DNA of 64,000 bases from Caballeronia sp. Lep1P3 (GTDB lineage Bacteria > Pseudomonadota > Gammaproteobacteria > Burkholderiales > Burkholderiaceae). Position 1 is the stretch's first letter, and each line of letters starts with the position of its first letter. The notes under the pieces were generated by a model, which saw only the letters and a list, made by a program, of their open reading frames with translations, made no database searches and was not told where the DNA came from. The DNA is taken from positions 434,001 through 498,000 of the forward strand of contig NZ_CP084266.1 of NCBI RefSeq assembly GCF_022879595.1, given 5' to 3'. A program made the translations under genes and the position numbers. Shown here one piece after another: positions 25,569 through 34,282 of this stretch.

Positions 25569-26708
25569 TCATGCGTGGATGTCGAACGACGCGAGATAGG
25601 CATTCGCGTCCGTGCCGTCCCACACGCGCGCGTCGCAGAAGGTCGCGGTGCGGCGCTCGTCCGGCACGTCCACGCTCGACGCCTGCGCCGCCTGTCTGTA
25701 GAGCGCCGCCTGATTGACGGCCGAGGCCTCGCGCCACGCTTCGGCTGCGGCATCCGGCGCGGCAGGGAGCATGCCCCAGCGGCGATACTGCGTGATGAAC
25801 CAGACGCCATCCGATACGCGCGGATAGTTCACCGCGCCGCCGTCGAAGAAGCGCACGGGCGGCGCGCCATCCGTGGCGACGAGCCGCGCTTCGATCAGCC
25901 CGCGTGGCACGCCGAGCAGTTCCGGCGACGCGAGCGCCTCTGCAATCTCCACGCGATGCTCGCGCGCATCGACCCACGCGCAGGCGTCGAGCAACGTCTG
26001 CACCAGCGCGCGTGCCGTAGTCGGATACAGCGCGACGAAATCGCGCCGGCAAGCGAGCACTTTCTCCGGATGATCCGGCCAGATTTCGCTCGTATGAACC
26101 ACCGTGCGGCCCGCGCCGCGCGCGTGTGCAACCGCGTGCCACGGCTCGCCCGCGCAGAAGCCGTCGAGCGTGCCTTCGACGAGCGCATCGGCCATGCGCG
26201 GCGGCTGAATGACCACGCTTCGCACGTCGGAGAGCGGATGCACGCCGTTTGCCGCAAGCCAGTAGTAGAGCCACATGGCATGCGTGCCCGTCGGGAAGGT
26301 CTGCGCGATGACGGGCGTCCTTCCGAGCGAGGCGAGCGCGTCTTTCACGCTCGCGCCGCGTTCAATGGCATCGGCGAGGGCATTCGACAGCGTGATGGCC
26401 TGTCCGTTGCGGTTGAGCACCATCAGCACGGCCATGTCCGCCTGCGGCCCGCCGATGCCGAGTTGTACGCCATAGACGAGGCCGTACAGCGCGTGCGCGG
26501 CGTCGAGTTCGCCCGAGAGCAGCTTGTCGCGCACGGCCGCCCACGAGGACTGGCGGCACAGTTCGATCGTGATTCCGTGACGCCGCCCGAGGTCGCGCAG
26601 CGCGGCGGCGGCGAGCGGCGCGGCGTCCGACAGCGCGACGAAGCCGACGCGCACATGTGTACGTTCTGGCGTTGGTGCGGGAGAGGAAGGCGAGTCGGAT
26701 GAATTCAT
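25569..26708 (-). CDS. nasS: NasS nitrate/nitrite sensor (NrtA-like periplasmic-binding-protein fold)
   Basis: 379 residues from ATG 26708; an in-frame TTG at 26729 is possible. There is no signal peptide, so the protein is cytoplasmic, unlike transport NrtA. Motifs of the NrtA/CmpA family are present: LLSGELDAAHALYGLVYGVQLGIGG, MVLNRNGQAITLSN, FPTGTHAMWLYYWLAANGVHP, VIQPPRMADALVEGTLDGFCAGEPW and VWFITQYRRWGML. In known systems NasS binds nitrate or nitrite and without ligand holds the ANTAR protein NasT inactive. It follows nasT with ~21 bases between them, the usual arrangement. It should control the nitrate operon beginning at 28765. Confidence 0.9.
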   Translation of the reverse strand: MNSSDSPSSPAPTPERTHVRVGFVALSDAAPLAAAALRDLGRRHGITIELCRQSSWAAVRDKLLSGELDAAHALYGLVYGVQLGIGGPQADMAVLMVLNRNGQAITLSNALADAIERGASVKDALASLGRTPVIAQTFPTGTHAMWLYYWLAANGVHPLSDVRSVVIQPPRMADALVEGTLDGFCAGEPWHAVAHARGAGRTVVHTSEIWPDHPEKVLACRRDFVALYPTTARALVQTLLDACAWVDAREHRVEIAEALASPELLGVPRGLIEARLVATDGAPPVRFFDGGAVNYPRVSDGVWFITQYRRWGMLPAAPDAAAEAWREASAVNQAALYRQAAQASSVDVPDERRTATFCDARVWDGTDANAYLASFDIHA

Positions 26709-26729
26709 GGCGTGTTCGTCAAAGCTCAA

Positions 26730-27305
26730 CTAGCGCAGCAAATCGGCAAGCGAAAGCAACTGGCGCGCGATCTCCGCGACTTTCGCGCCCTGATCCATCG
26801 CGCGCTTGCGCAGCGTGGCGTAGGCGTCGTTTTCGGAAAGACCGCGCCGCTCCATCAGAAGACGCTTCGCGCGGTCGATGACCTTGCGTTCCGCGAGTTC
26901 GTTCTCCACTTGCGCGAGCCGCTTGCGCAACTGCGTCTCGTGCGCGAAACGCGCGAGCGCGACTTCGATGATCGGCGCGAGACGTTCGGGCGCGAGGCCT
27001 TCGACCGAATACGCGGTCACGCCCGCGCCGACGGCCGCGCGGATGAACTGCTGGTCGGCGTCGTTGCTGAACATCAGCACCGGGCGCGGCGCGGCGCGGT
27101 TCATCACCGCGAGTTGTTCGAGCGTGTCGCGCGAAGGGGAATCGGTATCGATGATGACGACATCCGGCTTCCGGCTTTCGACCGCCGCGTGCAGCGCAGC
27201 AGGCGCGGCGACTTCGGCGAGCATCTCGTAGCCGAGACGCGCGAGCTTGTCGCGCAGATCGCCGATGGGCTTGTCGGTGTCGGTGACGAGAAGAACGCGG
27301 AGCAT
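26730..27305 (-). CDS. nasT: NasT ANTAR-domain RNA-binding antiterminator
   Basis: 191 residues. The receiver-like domain has VLLVTDTD, Asp53 in VVIIDTDSP and PVLMFSND; a coiled helix leads to the ANTAR domain (about 137-191: KVIDRAKRLLMERRGLSENDAYATLRKRAM). ANTAR domains bind paired hexaloop hairpins in leader RNA and prevent termination. NasT is kept inactive by NasS until nitrate is bound. The leader of the divergent narK gene contains exactly such a pair of hairpins (28630-28709) overlapping a terminator, so the target can be named from the sequence. Confidence 0.93.
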   Translation of the reverse strand: MLRVLLVTDTDKPIGDLRDKLARLGYEMLAEVAAPAALHAAVESRKPDVVIIDTDSPSRDTLEQLAVMNRAAPRPVLMFSNDADQQFIRAAVGAGVTAYSVEGLAPERLAPIIEVALARFAHETQLRKRLAQVENELAERKVIDRAKRLLMERRGLSENDAYATLRKRAMDQGAKVAEIARQLLSLADLLR

Positions 27306-27426
27306 CGTATTGCTTGTTTCGCCTTGAGCGGGGAATCGGTTCGTTGGACTTTAACGCGCCAGGCAACGCGCGAAAACCTGGCCGAATGGCATAGGCGGCT
27401 TCCTATACGATCTCAGCCTCCGCACG

Positions 27427-28203
27427 TCACGCCGCATGCGCGAAGCCGCGTTCGCCATGCGCCGCGCGCTGCATTGCTTCGCCGATCGCGCCGCCGACGA
27501 AAATCACCGCCGGACTTTCGAGACCTGCCGCGCCTGCATCGGCGGCAAGACGATCGAGCGTCGTGACGAGACGCCTCTCGCCGGGCGATCCGGCATGCTG
27601 CACGACTGCTGCGGGCGTGCTCGCGGGCAGCGCTTCGGAGAGCGACGCCGCGATGCCCGCGATGCGGCTCATGCCCATGTAGATGGCGAGCGTCATGCCC
27701 GTGGCGGCGAGCGCGCGCCAGTCCGGTTCGCCGTGATCCTGCCTGTGCGCGGTGACGAAGGTCACGCCCTGACAATGATCGCGATGCGTGAGCGAGATGC
27801 CGAGTCCCGCCGCCGCCGCGAATCCCGACGAGACGCCGTTCACGATATCGACCGCAATCCGCGCCTCGCGCAGCGCCGCGATTTCCTCGCCCGCGCGTCC
27901 GAACAGCAAAGCGTCGCCGCCCTTCACGCGCACGACATGCAGCCCGAGCCGTGCATAGCGCTGCATGAGGCGTTGAATGAACGCTTGCGGCGTGGACTTG
28001 CAGCCGCCGCGCTTGCCGACGCGAATCACGCGTGCGTGCGGCGCGAGCGTGACGATGTCGGGATTCGCGAGATCGTCGAGGAGCACGATGTCCGCGGCGG
28101 CGAGCGCTTTCGCGGCGCGGATCGTCAGTAGATCGAGATCGCCGGGGCCTGCGCTCAGAAGCGTGACCTTGCCTTGCGGCGTCGTCGCATTGAGGGTGTT
28201 CAT
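27427..28203 (-). CDS. cobA: Uroporphyrinogen-III C-methyltransferase (SUMT)
   Basis: 258 residues from ATG 28203. It carries the family motifs VTLLSAGPGDLDLLTIRAAKAL, VLLDDLANPD, RVIRVGKRGG, HVVRVKGGDALLFGRAGEE, VNGVSSGFAAAAGLGISLTHR and TLAIYMGMSR. The enzyme uses two S-adenosylmethionine to turn uroporphyrinogen III into precorrin-2, the precursor of siroheme. It lies opposite the nitrate/nitrite operon, and NirB needs siroheme, so the context fits. It could equally be called the single-domain CysG-A homologue (NirE-like). About 120 bases separate its end from the nasT start. Confidence 0.92.
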   Translation of the reverse strand: MNTLNATTPQGKVTLLSAGPGDLDLLTIRAAKALAAADIVLLDDLANPDIVTLAPHARVIRVGKRGGCKSTPQAFIQRLMQRYARLGLHVVRVKGGDALLFGRAGEEIAALREARIAVDIVNGVSSGFAAAAGLGISLTHRDHCQGVTFVTAHRQDHGEPDWRALAATGMTLAIYMGMSRIAGIAASLSEALPASTPAAVVQHAGSPGERRLVTTLDRLAADAGAAGLESPAVIFVGGAIGEAMQRAAHGERGFAHAA

Positions 28204-28463
28204 CGTCGAGTCCTGTGTTTCGGGTGTGGAGCGGATCGGCGCGGCGAACGCAAGAAGCGCCCGCTCGTGCCGCGCACGAGGGACGCCATTGTCCGCGTTT
28301 CGAAACCACGTCCTGTTCCATGCATGCATCGAGCGCCGTTGCCCGAGTCGCGCTGACTACTGCAATAAGCGGGCCATTTGCGCGCGATACAGCGCACCGA
28401 TCGAACAGGCCCGCGCAGCATCAGGCTCACACGGTACGTCGGGGCATGAAGGAGAACGCGAAC

Positions 28464-28499
28464 GCACGCGATCAGTGCTGCGTCGCACCATCGCTGTGC
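28464..28499 (+). promoter_or_regulatory. Two NtrC-type enhancer sites
   Basis: GCAC-N7-GTGC occurs twice: 28464-28478 (GCACGCGATCAGTGC) and 28485-28499 (GCACCATCGCTGTGC). This is the core of the NtrC box. The centres are 21 bp apart, two helical turns, and lie about 155 and 134 bases before the predicted sigma-54 start, the classic enhancer geometry. Confidence 0.75.
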
Positions 28500-28599
28500 C
28501 GGGCTGCATCGAAACGCGACGAAGAGCGCGTGCCTGCATGCGGTGCGCGCATCGCGGTGAGCCTTGCGCTGCAAGCCTTGTCAGCCGATGCATTGCGCA

Positions 28600-28615
28600 T
28601 GGCATAGGCCTTGCC
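28600..28615 (+). promoter_or_regulatory. Sigma-54 (RpoN) promoter of the nitrate assimilation operon
   Basis: TGGCATAGGCCTTGCC matches the -24/-12 consensus TGGCAY-RNNNN-TTGCW with exact spacing; only the last base deviates. The predicted start, about 12 bases after the -12 GC, is near 28626, so the transcript would begin just before the first ANTAR hairpin. Confidence 0.8.
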
Positions 28616-28629
28616 TTATGTCTTGCCAT

Positions 28630-28709
28630 CGGATCAACGGCGATCCGTCCTGACTAAAGCGCCCGGCGGACTTGAATCCAAGCGGGCATCGGACAACGGC
28701 GTCCCCTGC
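28630..28709 (+). promoter_or_regulatory. ANTAR-target two-hairpin antiterminator leader (NasT binding element)
   Basis: Hairpin P1: CGGATC-AACGGC-GATCCG (28630-28647), 6-bp stem. Hairpin P2: GGAC-AACGGC-GTCC (28691-28704), extendable by GCA/TGC (28686-28688 with 28707-28709). Both have the same hexaloop AACGGC with A at position 1 and G at position 4, the hallmark of RNA targets of ANTAR proteins. P2 shares bases 28698-28704 with the left arm of the following terminator, so the two structures exclude each other. NasT bound to P1/P2 would prevent termination when nitrate is present. Confidence 0.85.
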
Positions 28710-28751
28710 ATTTGGCTCACTGGCCGGATGCGCGGGACGCCTTTCTTTTTT
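28698..28751 (+). terminator. Leader terminator (attenuator) before narK
   Basis: GGCGTCCC (28698-28705) pairs with GGGACGCC (28734-28741) and is followed by TTTCTTTTTT (28742-28751). It ends 13 bases before the narK ATG, which makes it an attenuator rather than an end-of-operon terminator. The left arm overlaps ANTAR hairpin P2. Confidence 0.87.
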
Positions 28752-28764
28752 CGCGGAAAAGACG

Positions 28765-30090
28765 ATGGACAAAGCCACAAGAATCGATCTCTTCAGCATG
28801 CGCAGCGCGCCGATGCGTGCCTTCCATCTCACGTGGATGGCGTTCTTCGTGTGCTTCTTCGCGTGGTTCGCGTGCGCGCCGCTGATGCCGCTCATCAAGC
28901 GCGAATATGGCCTCGATGCGGACCAGATCGCGAACATCAACATCGCGGCGGTGGCCGTGACCATTCTCGTGCGGCTCGTCGTCGGACCCATGTGCGACCG
29001 CTTCGGCCCGCGCAAGGTCTATAGCGCGCTGCTCTTCGCGGGCGCGTTTCCGGTGATCGGCGCGGCGCTTTCCACGGGCTACGACAGCTTTCTGTGGTGC
29101 CGCCTCGCCATCGGCGCGGTCGGCGCGAGCTTCGTCATCACGCAGTACCACACGTCGGTGATGTTCGCGCCGAACGTCGTCGGCACCGCGAACGCGACGA
29201 CAGCGGGCTGGGGCAACGCAGGCGCGGGCGCGGCGCAGGCCATCGTGCCGCTCATCGTTGCGGCAGCCATCGCGCTCGGCGCGGGCGACGCATCGGCATG
29301 GCGTATCGCGTTGCTCGTGCCGGGTATCGCGATGCCCGTCATGGCCTTGTTTTACTGGCGTTTCACGCAGGATTGTCCGCAAGGCGACTTCGCGCAGCTG
29401 CGTCGCGCTGGCATCGCAATCGATGGCGGCAAGAAGGGCGGCTGGCAGAGCTTCGTCACCGCATGCGCGAACTATCGCGTGTGGATGCTCTTCGTGACCT
29501 ATGGCGCGTGCTTCGGCGTCGAAGTGTTCATTCACAACATCGCGGCCGTGTATTACGTCGACCGCTTCAACCTCACGCTCGGCGAAGCGGGCATGGCGGC
29601 AGGCAGCTTCGGTCTGCTCGCGCTCTTCGCACGCGCGCTCGGCGGCTATCTCTCCGATAAAGCCGCCGCAAAAAAAGGCCTCGACGTGCGCGCGACGCTG
29701 CTCTTCGTGCTGATCGCGGGCGAAGGCATCGGCCTCTATGCATTCGCGCATGCGGGCAGCGTGACGCTCGCCATCATCGCGATGCTGGCCTTCGGTCTCT
29801 TCACGCACATGGCATGCGGCGCGACCTATGCGCTCGTCCCGTTCATCGACCGCAAGGCGCTCGGCGGCGTGGCGGGCGTGATCGGCGCGGGCGGCAATGT
29901 CGGCGCGGTGGCCGCGGGCCTTCTGATGAAAGGCGTCGGCAGCGTGCAGCAGACGCTCTCGCTGTTGGGCGTGCTCGTCGCGGGCACGGCGCTGTGCGCA
30001 ATCGCGGTGCGCTTCTCCCCCGAACACAAGGCTCGCGAAGCCGCGCTGCGCGATAGCGCGCTTGCAGTCAACAACGGCGTTGCCAACTGA
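28765..30090 (+). CDS. narK: NarK-type nitrate/nitrite transporter (MFS)
   Basis: 441 residues with about twelve transmembrane segments. It shows the NNP family marks: FFAWFACAPLMPLIKREYG, RLVVGPMCDRFGPRKVY, and a Gly-rich nitrate signature GWGNAGAGAAQAIVPL in helix 5, plus a second Gly-rich element GVIGAGGNVGAVAAGL near helix 11. In this context it imports nitrate for assimilation; the name NasA/NrtP-type would fit as well. It is the first gene of the plus-strand nitrate operon and lies directly behind the ANTAR-controlled terminator. ATG 28765 is chosen because upstream in-frame codons fall inside the terminator. Confidence 0.9.
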   Translation: MDKATRIDLFSMRSAPMRAFHLTWMAFFVCFFAWFACAPLMPLIKREYGLDADQIANINIAAVAVTILVRLVVGPMCDRFGPRKVYSALLFAGAFPVIGAALSTGYDSFLWCRLAIGAVGASFVITQYHTSVMFAPNVVGTANATTAGWGNAGAGAAQAIVPLIVAAAIALGAGDASAWRIALLVPGIAMPVMALFYWRFTQDCPQGDFAQLRRAGIAIDGGKKGGWQSFVTACANYRVWMLFVTYGACFGVEVFIHNIAAVYYVDRFNLTLGEAGMAAGSFGLLALFARALGGYLSDKAAAKKGLDVRATLLFVLIAGEGIGLYAFAHAGSVTLAIIAMLAFGLFTHMACGATYALVPFIDRKALGGVAGVIGAGGNVGAVAAGLLMKGVGSVQQTLSLLGVLVAGTALCAIAVRFSPEHKAREAALRDSALAVNNGVAN

Positions 30091-30104
30091 GGAAGGTCCC
30101 TGTC

Positions 30105-32645
30105 ATGAAAATTGTCGTCATCGGTCACGGCATGGTGAGCCACAAGTTCCTCGAATATCTCGCAGAAAGCGGCCATCGAGCGCTCGACGTCACGGTTCTG
30201 TGCGAGGAATCGCGCGCGGCTTACGATCGCGTGCATCTGTCGGAGTTCTTCGCGGGGAAGTCGGCGCAAGCGCTGTCGCTCGTCGAAGAAGGCTTCTTCG
30301 AGCGCTCGGGCTATGCGCTCAGGCTCAATGCGAGAGCCGTCGCCATCGACCGCGCCGCGCGCATCGTCACCACATCCACGGGTGAAACGCTTGGCTACGA
30401 CAAGCTCGTCATCGCGACAGGCTCGTATCCGTTCGTGCCGTCCGTCGATGGTAAGGATCGCGAAGGATGTTTCGTGTATCGCACGATCGACGATCTCGAA
30501 GCGATGCAAGCCTTCGGTGCGCGCGCGAAGATCGGCGCCGTGGTCGGCGGCGGCCTGCTCGGTCTCGAAGCGGCGAAGGCGCTGCGCGACATGGGATTGC
30601 AGACGCATGTCGTCGAATTCGCGCCGCGCCTCATGGCCGTGCAAGTGGACGAAGGCGGCGGGCGCGTATTGCGCAGCAAGATCGAGGCGCTCGGCGTCAG
30701 CGTGCATACGAACCGCAACACCCTTGCCATCGTCGATGGAGAAGGCGCCGCGAACCGCATGATGTTCGCGGACGGCAATCATCTCGACACGGACATGATC
30801 GTGTTCTCGGCGGGCATCCGTCCGCGCGACGACATCGCGCGTGCCGCGGGGCTCGAGATCGGCGCGCGCGGTGGCATCGTCATCGACGACACATGCCGCA
30901 CGAGCGATGCCGACATCTTCGCCATCGGCGAATGCGCGCTGTGGAAGGGGCAGTCGTTCGGGCTCGTGGCACCCGGCTACGACATGGCGCGCATCGTCGC
31001 GAAGCAGTTGCTCGGCATCGAAGCCGCATTCACTGGCGCGGACATGAGCACGAAGCTCAAGCTGATGGGCGTGGACGTGGCGAGCATCGGCGATGCACAC
31101 GGCAAGACGCCGGGCAGCCATTCGTATCAGTTCAGCGACGAGCGCAAGCAGGTGTACAAGAAGCTCGTCGTGTCGGAGTGCGGCAAGTATCTGCTCGGCG
31201 CCGTGATGATCGGCGATGCAGCCGAATACGGCACGCTCCTTCAGATGATGTTGAATGGCATCGAACTGCCGGAAGCGCCGGAATTCTTGATCCTTCCGCA
31301 AAGCGACGGGCGCGCGAAGCCCACGCTCGGCGTCGAAGCGCTGCCGGATGCGGCGCAAATCTGTTCGTGCAACAACGTGAGCAAGGCCGATATCTGCGCG
31401 GCCGTATGCGCGGGCGCAACGAGCATCGGCGCGGTGAAGAGCGCATGCAAGGCGGGCGCGTCGTGCGGCGGCTGCGTGCCGCTCGTCACGCAGGTGATGA
31501 AGTCGGAGATGCAGCGCCAGGGCCTCGCGGTCAACAACCATCTCTGCGAACACTTCGCGTATTCGCGCCAGGCGCTGTACCACATTGCGCGCGTGGAAGG
31601 GCATCGCACGTTTGCGTCCTTGCTCGCGAAGCACGGCAAGGGGCGAGGCTGCGATATCTGCAAGCCGGCGGTCGCGAACATTCTCGCATCGTGCTGGAAC
31701 GAGTTCGTGCTGAAGAAGGAACACGCGAGCCTGCAGGATTCCAACGACTACTACCTCGCGAACATTCAGCGCGACGGCACGTACTCCGTCGTGCCGCGCA
31801 TGCCCGGCGGCGAAGTGACGCCCGATGGACTCATCGCCGTCGGACAGATCGCGAAGAAGTACGGCCTCTACACGAAGATCACGGGCGGGCAGCGCGTCGA
31901 CATGTTCGGCGCACGCGTCGAGCAATTGCCGCTCATCTGGGAAGAACTGATCGCAGCGGGCTTCGAATCCGGTCATGCGTATGGCAAGGCGCTGCGCACG
32001 GTGAAGTCGTGCGTCGGTTCGACGTGGTGCCGCTATGGCGTCGGCGATTCCGTCGGCCTCGCGGTTAAGCTCGAGAACCGCTACAAGGGCCTGCGAACGC
32101 CGCACAAGATCAAGTTCGGCGTATCGGGCTGCACGCGCGAGTGCGCCGAAGCGCAAGGCAAGGACATCGGCGTGATCGCGACGGAAAAGGGCTGGAATCT
32201 CTACGTCTGCGGCAACGGCGGCATGAAGCCGCGTCACGCGGAACTGCTCGCATCCGATCTCGATGAAGCGACGCTCGTGCGCTACATCGATCGCTTCCTC
32301 ATGTTCTATGTCCGCACCGCGGACCGCCTGCAACGCACGAGCGTATGGCGCGACAACCTCGAAGGCGGCCTCGATTATCTGATCGATGTGGTCCTCAACG
32401 ACAAGCTCCATATCGCGCGCGAACTCGAAGCGGAGATGCAGCTCGTCGTCGATACCTACGAGGACGAATGGAAGAAGGCCGTCACCGATCCGCAAACGCG
32501 CAAGCGCTTCCGTCACTTCGTCAACAGCGACAGCAACGACGATAACGTGAGCTTCGTCGAAGAGCGCGGGCAGATTCGGCCTGCCACGCCGCAAGAACGC
32601 AAGACGAGGCGCATCGATATTCCCGTAGTCGTCGAAACCGCTTGA
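30105..32645 (+). CDS. nirB: Assimilatory nitrite reductase large subunit NirB
   Basis: 846 residues, normal family length, preceded by AGGAAGG. Order of domains: FAD/NAD(P)H oxidoreductase (VVIGHGMVSHKFLEYLAE, TGSYPFVPSVDG, VVGGGLLGLEAAKAL, SAGIRPRDDIARAAGL, FAIGECALW), BFD-type [2Fe-2S] domain (CSCNNVSKADIC...CKAGASCGGC, about 420-460), then the siroheme/[4Fe-4S] nitrite reductase domains with Cys ligands CVGSTWCRYG (about 635) and SGCTRECAEAQGKD (about 675). It reduces nitrite to ammonium with NAD(P)H in the cytoplasm. The small subunit NirD follows 16 bases downstream. Confidence 0.96.
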   Translation: MKIVVIGHGMVSHKFLEYLAESGHRALDVTVLCEESRAAYDRVHLSEFFAGKSAQALSLVEEGFFERSGYALRLNARAVAIDRAARIVTTSTGETLGYDKLVIATGSYPFVPSVDGKDREGCFVYRTIDDLEAMQAFGARAKIGAVVGGGLLGLEAAKALRDMGLQTHVVEFAPRLMAVQVDEGGGRVLRSKIEALGVSVHTNRNTLAIVDGEGAANRMMFADGNHLDTDMIVFSAGIRPRDDIARAAGLEIGARGGIVIDDTCRTSDADIFAIGECALWKGQSFGLVAPGYDMARIVAKQLLGIEAAFTGADMSTKLKLMGVDVASIGDAHGKTPGSHSYQFSDERKQVYKKLVVSECGKYLLGAVMIGDAAEYGTLLQMMLNGIELPEAPEFLILPQSDGRAKPTLGVEALPDAAQICSCNNVSKADICAAVCAGATSIGAVKSACKAGASCGGCVPLVTQVMKSEMQRQGLAVNNHLCEHFAYSRQALYHIARVEGHRTFASLLAKHGKGRGCDICKPAVANILASCWNEFVLKKEHASLQDSNDYYLANIQRDGTYSVVPRMPGGEVTPDGLIAVGQIAKKYGLYTKITGGQRVDMFGARVEQLPLIWEELIAAGFESGHAYGKALRTVKSCVGSTWCRYGVGDSVGLAVKLENRYKGLRTPHKIKFGVSGCTRECAEAQGKDIGVIATEKGWNLYVCGNGGMKPRHAELLASDLDEATLVRYIDRFLMFYVRTADRLQRTSVWRDNLEGGLDYLIDVVLNDKLHIARELEAEMQLVVDTYEDEWKKAVTDPQTRKRFRHFVNSDSNDDNVSFVEERGQIRPATPQERKTRRIDIPVVVETA

Positions 32646-32661
32646 ACGAGAGGAGCTAAGG

Positions 32662-33006
32662 ATGAACGATCGCATCGAACTCGACTGGACCCCCGTTTGC
32701 CATCTCGACGATATCGTCCCTGACACCGGCGTTTGCGCGCTCGTCAACGGCGCACAAGTAGCGGTCTTTCATGTGGCGGGCGAATCCGAGACCGTGTATG
32801 CCATCGACAACTTCGATCCGCATTCGCAGGCAGCCGTGCTGTCGCGAGGCATCGTCGGCAGTCTCGGCCAGCGGATCGTCGTCGCGTCGCCCATCTACAA
32901 GCAGCACTTCGATCTGCGCACGGGGGAATGTCTTGAAGCGCCGGAGCGTTCGGTGAGTGCGTATCGCGCGCGCGTGGCGGGCGGCAAGGTGTGGATCGAG
33001 GCATGA
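32662..33006 (+). CDS. nirD: Nitrite reductase small subunit NirD
   Basis: 114 residues with the Rieske-like fold pattern DDIVPDTGVCALVNGAQVAVFHV, YAIDNFDPHSQAAVLSRGIVG and VASPIYKQHFDLRTGECLEAP. As in other NirD proteins, the Cys/His ligands of a true Rieske centre are absent (FDPHSQ replaces the CxH motif), so it is structural. The TGA overlaps the ATG of the next gene (ATGA at 33003-33006). Confidence 0.94.
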   Translation: MNDRIELDWTPVCHLDDIVPDTGVCALVNGAQVAVFHVAGESETVYAIDNFDPHSQAAVLSRGIVGSLGQRIVVASPIYKQHFDLRTGECLEAPERSVSAYRARVAGGKVWIEA

Positions 33007-34265
33007 GAACCGAATATGCGCTCGCGGCTTGCGCTGGCACGGCTCGCGTCGCGAAGCAAAGGCTCGTCGTGATAGGCAACGGCATGGCGGGCATGCGAAC
33101 GGTCGAAGAGCTGCTCGCGATTGCGCCCGAACTCTACGACATCACCGTGTTCGGCGCGGAGCCTCACGGCAACTACAACCGCATCCTGCTCTCGCCGGTG
33201 CTCGCGGGCGAAAAGAGCATGGACGACATCATCATCAATACGCGCGACTGGTACGACGCGAACGGCATCACGCTGCATGCTGGCGATGCCGTCGTCGAAA
33301 TCGATCGTGCGCGGCGCATCGTGCGTTCGGAGAAAGGCGTTCAGGCGCGCTACGATCGTTTGCTGATCGCAACAGGCTCGACGCCGTTCATCATCCCCGT
33401 TCCCGGCTGCGATCTCCTCGGCGTAATCGCATTCAGAGATATCGAGGATGTCGAAACGATGATCGCATCGGCGCGCGATCATCGTCATGCGGTCATCATC
33501 GGCGGTGGCTTGCTCGGTCTCGAAGCGGCCAACGGCTTGCAGCGGCAGGGCATGTCGGTGACGGTGGTGCATGCAAGCGACAGCCTGATGGACCGGCAAC
33601 TGGATGCAAGCGCCTCCGCGCTGCTCAAGCGTTCTCTCGAAGAGAAAGGCCTGCGCTTCGCGATGGCGGCGCAGACGACGCACATCGTCGGCGAAGATCG
33701 CGTGCGGGCCGTGCGCTTCGCGGACGGCAGCGAGATAGAAGCGGATCTCGTCGTGATGACGGCGGGCGTGCGCCCGAACATCGCGCTCGCTAGAGACGCC
33801 GGTCTGCATTGCGAGCGCGCGATCGTCGTCGACGACACGCTCCAGACCTTCGATCCGCGCGTCTATGCAGTGGGCGAATGCGTCCAGCATCGCTCGGCCA
33901 CGTTCGGGCTCGTTGCGCCCATCTGGGATCAGGCGCGCGTTGCGGGCGCGCATCTCGCGGGCGCGGGACATCGCCGCTATGTGCAACGCGCAACGGCGAC
34001 GAAACTCAAAGTGACAGGCGTCGACCTGTATTCCGCGGGCGATTTCATCGGCGGCGACGATAGCGAAGACATCGTATTGCGCGATTCGCGGCGCGGCGTC
34101 TACAAGCGTCTCGTGCTGCGCGGCGGCCGCGTGATCGGTGCCGTGCTTTACGGCGATGTGAAAGACGGCGCGTGGTACTTCGATCTGATTCAGAACCGCA
34201 CGGACGTATCGCACTTGCGCGGACGACTGTTGTTCGGCAAGTCGCTTTGCGAAGCAGCCGCGTGA
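33003..34265 (+). CDS. NirB-like FAD/NAD(P)H oxidoreductase, probable electron donor to NasA
   Basis: 420 residues. It matches the N-terminal half of NirB: VVIGNGMAGMRTVEELL, HGNYNRILLSPVLAGEKSMDDI, LIATGSTPFIIPVPG, VIIGGGLLGLEAANGLQRQGM, MTAGVRPNIALARDAGL and YAVGECVQHRSATFGLVAPIWDQ, but lacks iron-sulfur and siroheme domains. In nitrate operons such stand-alone oxidoreductases carry electrons from NAD(P)H to the assimilatory nitrate reductase (NasB-like role). That role is inferred from position between nirD and nasA. It starts inside the nirD stop codon. Confidence 0.85.
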   Translation: MRTEYALAACAGTARVAKQRLVVIGNGMAGMRTVEELLAIAPELYDITVFGAEPHGNYNRILLSPVLAGEKSMDDIIINTRDWYDANGITLHAGDAVVEIDRARRIVRSEKGVQARYDRLLIATGSTPFIIPVPGCDLLGVIAFRDIEDVETMIASARDHRHAVIIGGGLLGLEAANGLQRQGMSVTVVHASDSLMDRQLDASASALLKRSLEEKGLRFAMAAQTTHIVGEDRVRAVRFADGSEIEADLVVMTAGVRPNIALARDAGLHCERAIVVDDTLQTFDPRVYAVGECVQHRSATFGLVAPIWDQARVAGAHLAGAGHRRYVQRATATKLKVTGVDLYSAGDFIGGDDSEDIVLRDSRRGVYKRLVLRGGRVIGAVLYGDVKDGAWYFDLIQNRTDVSHLRGRLLFGKSLCEAAA

Positions 34266-34282
34266 AGCAGAGACATAGACGC

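Noticed and set aside
29826..32747. 973-codon open frame on the minus strand opposite nirB
   Set aside because: It is antisense to a clear nirB/narK coding region, rich in His, Arg and Asp as expected from the complement of GC-rich codons, and has no recognisable domain or ribosome site.
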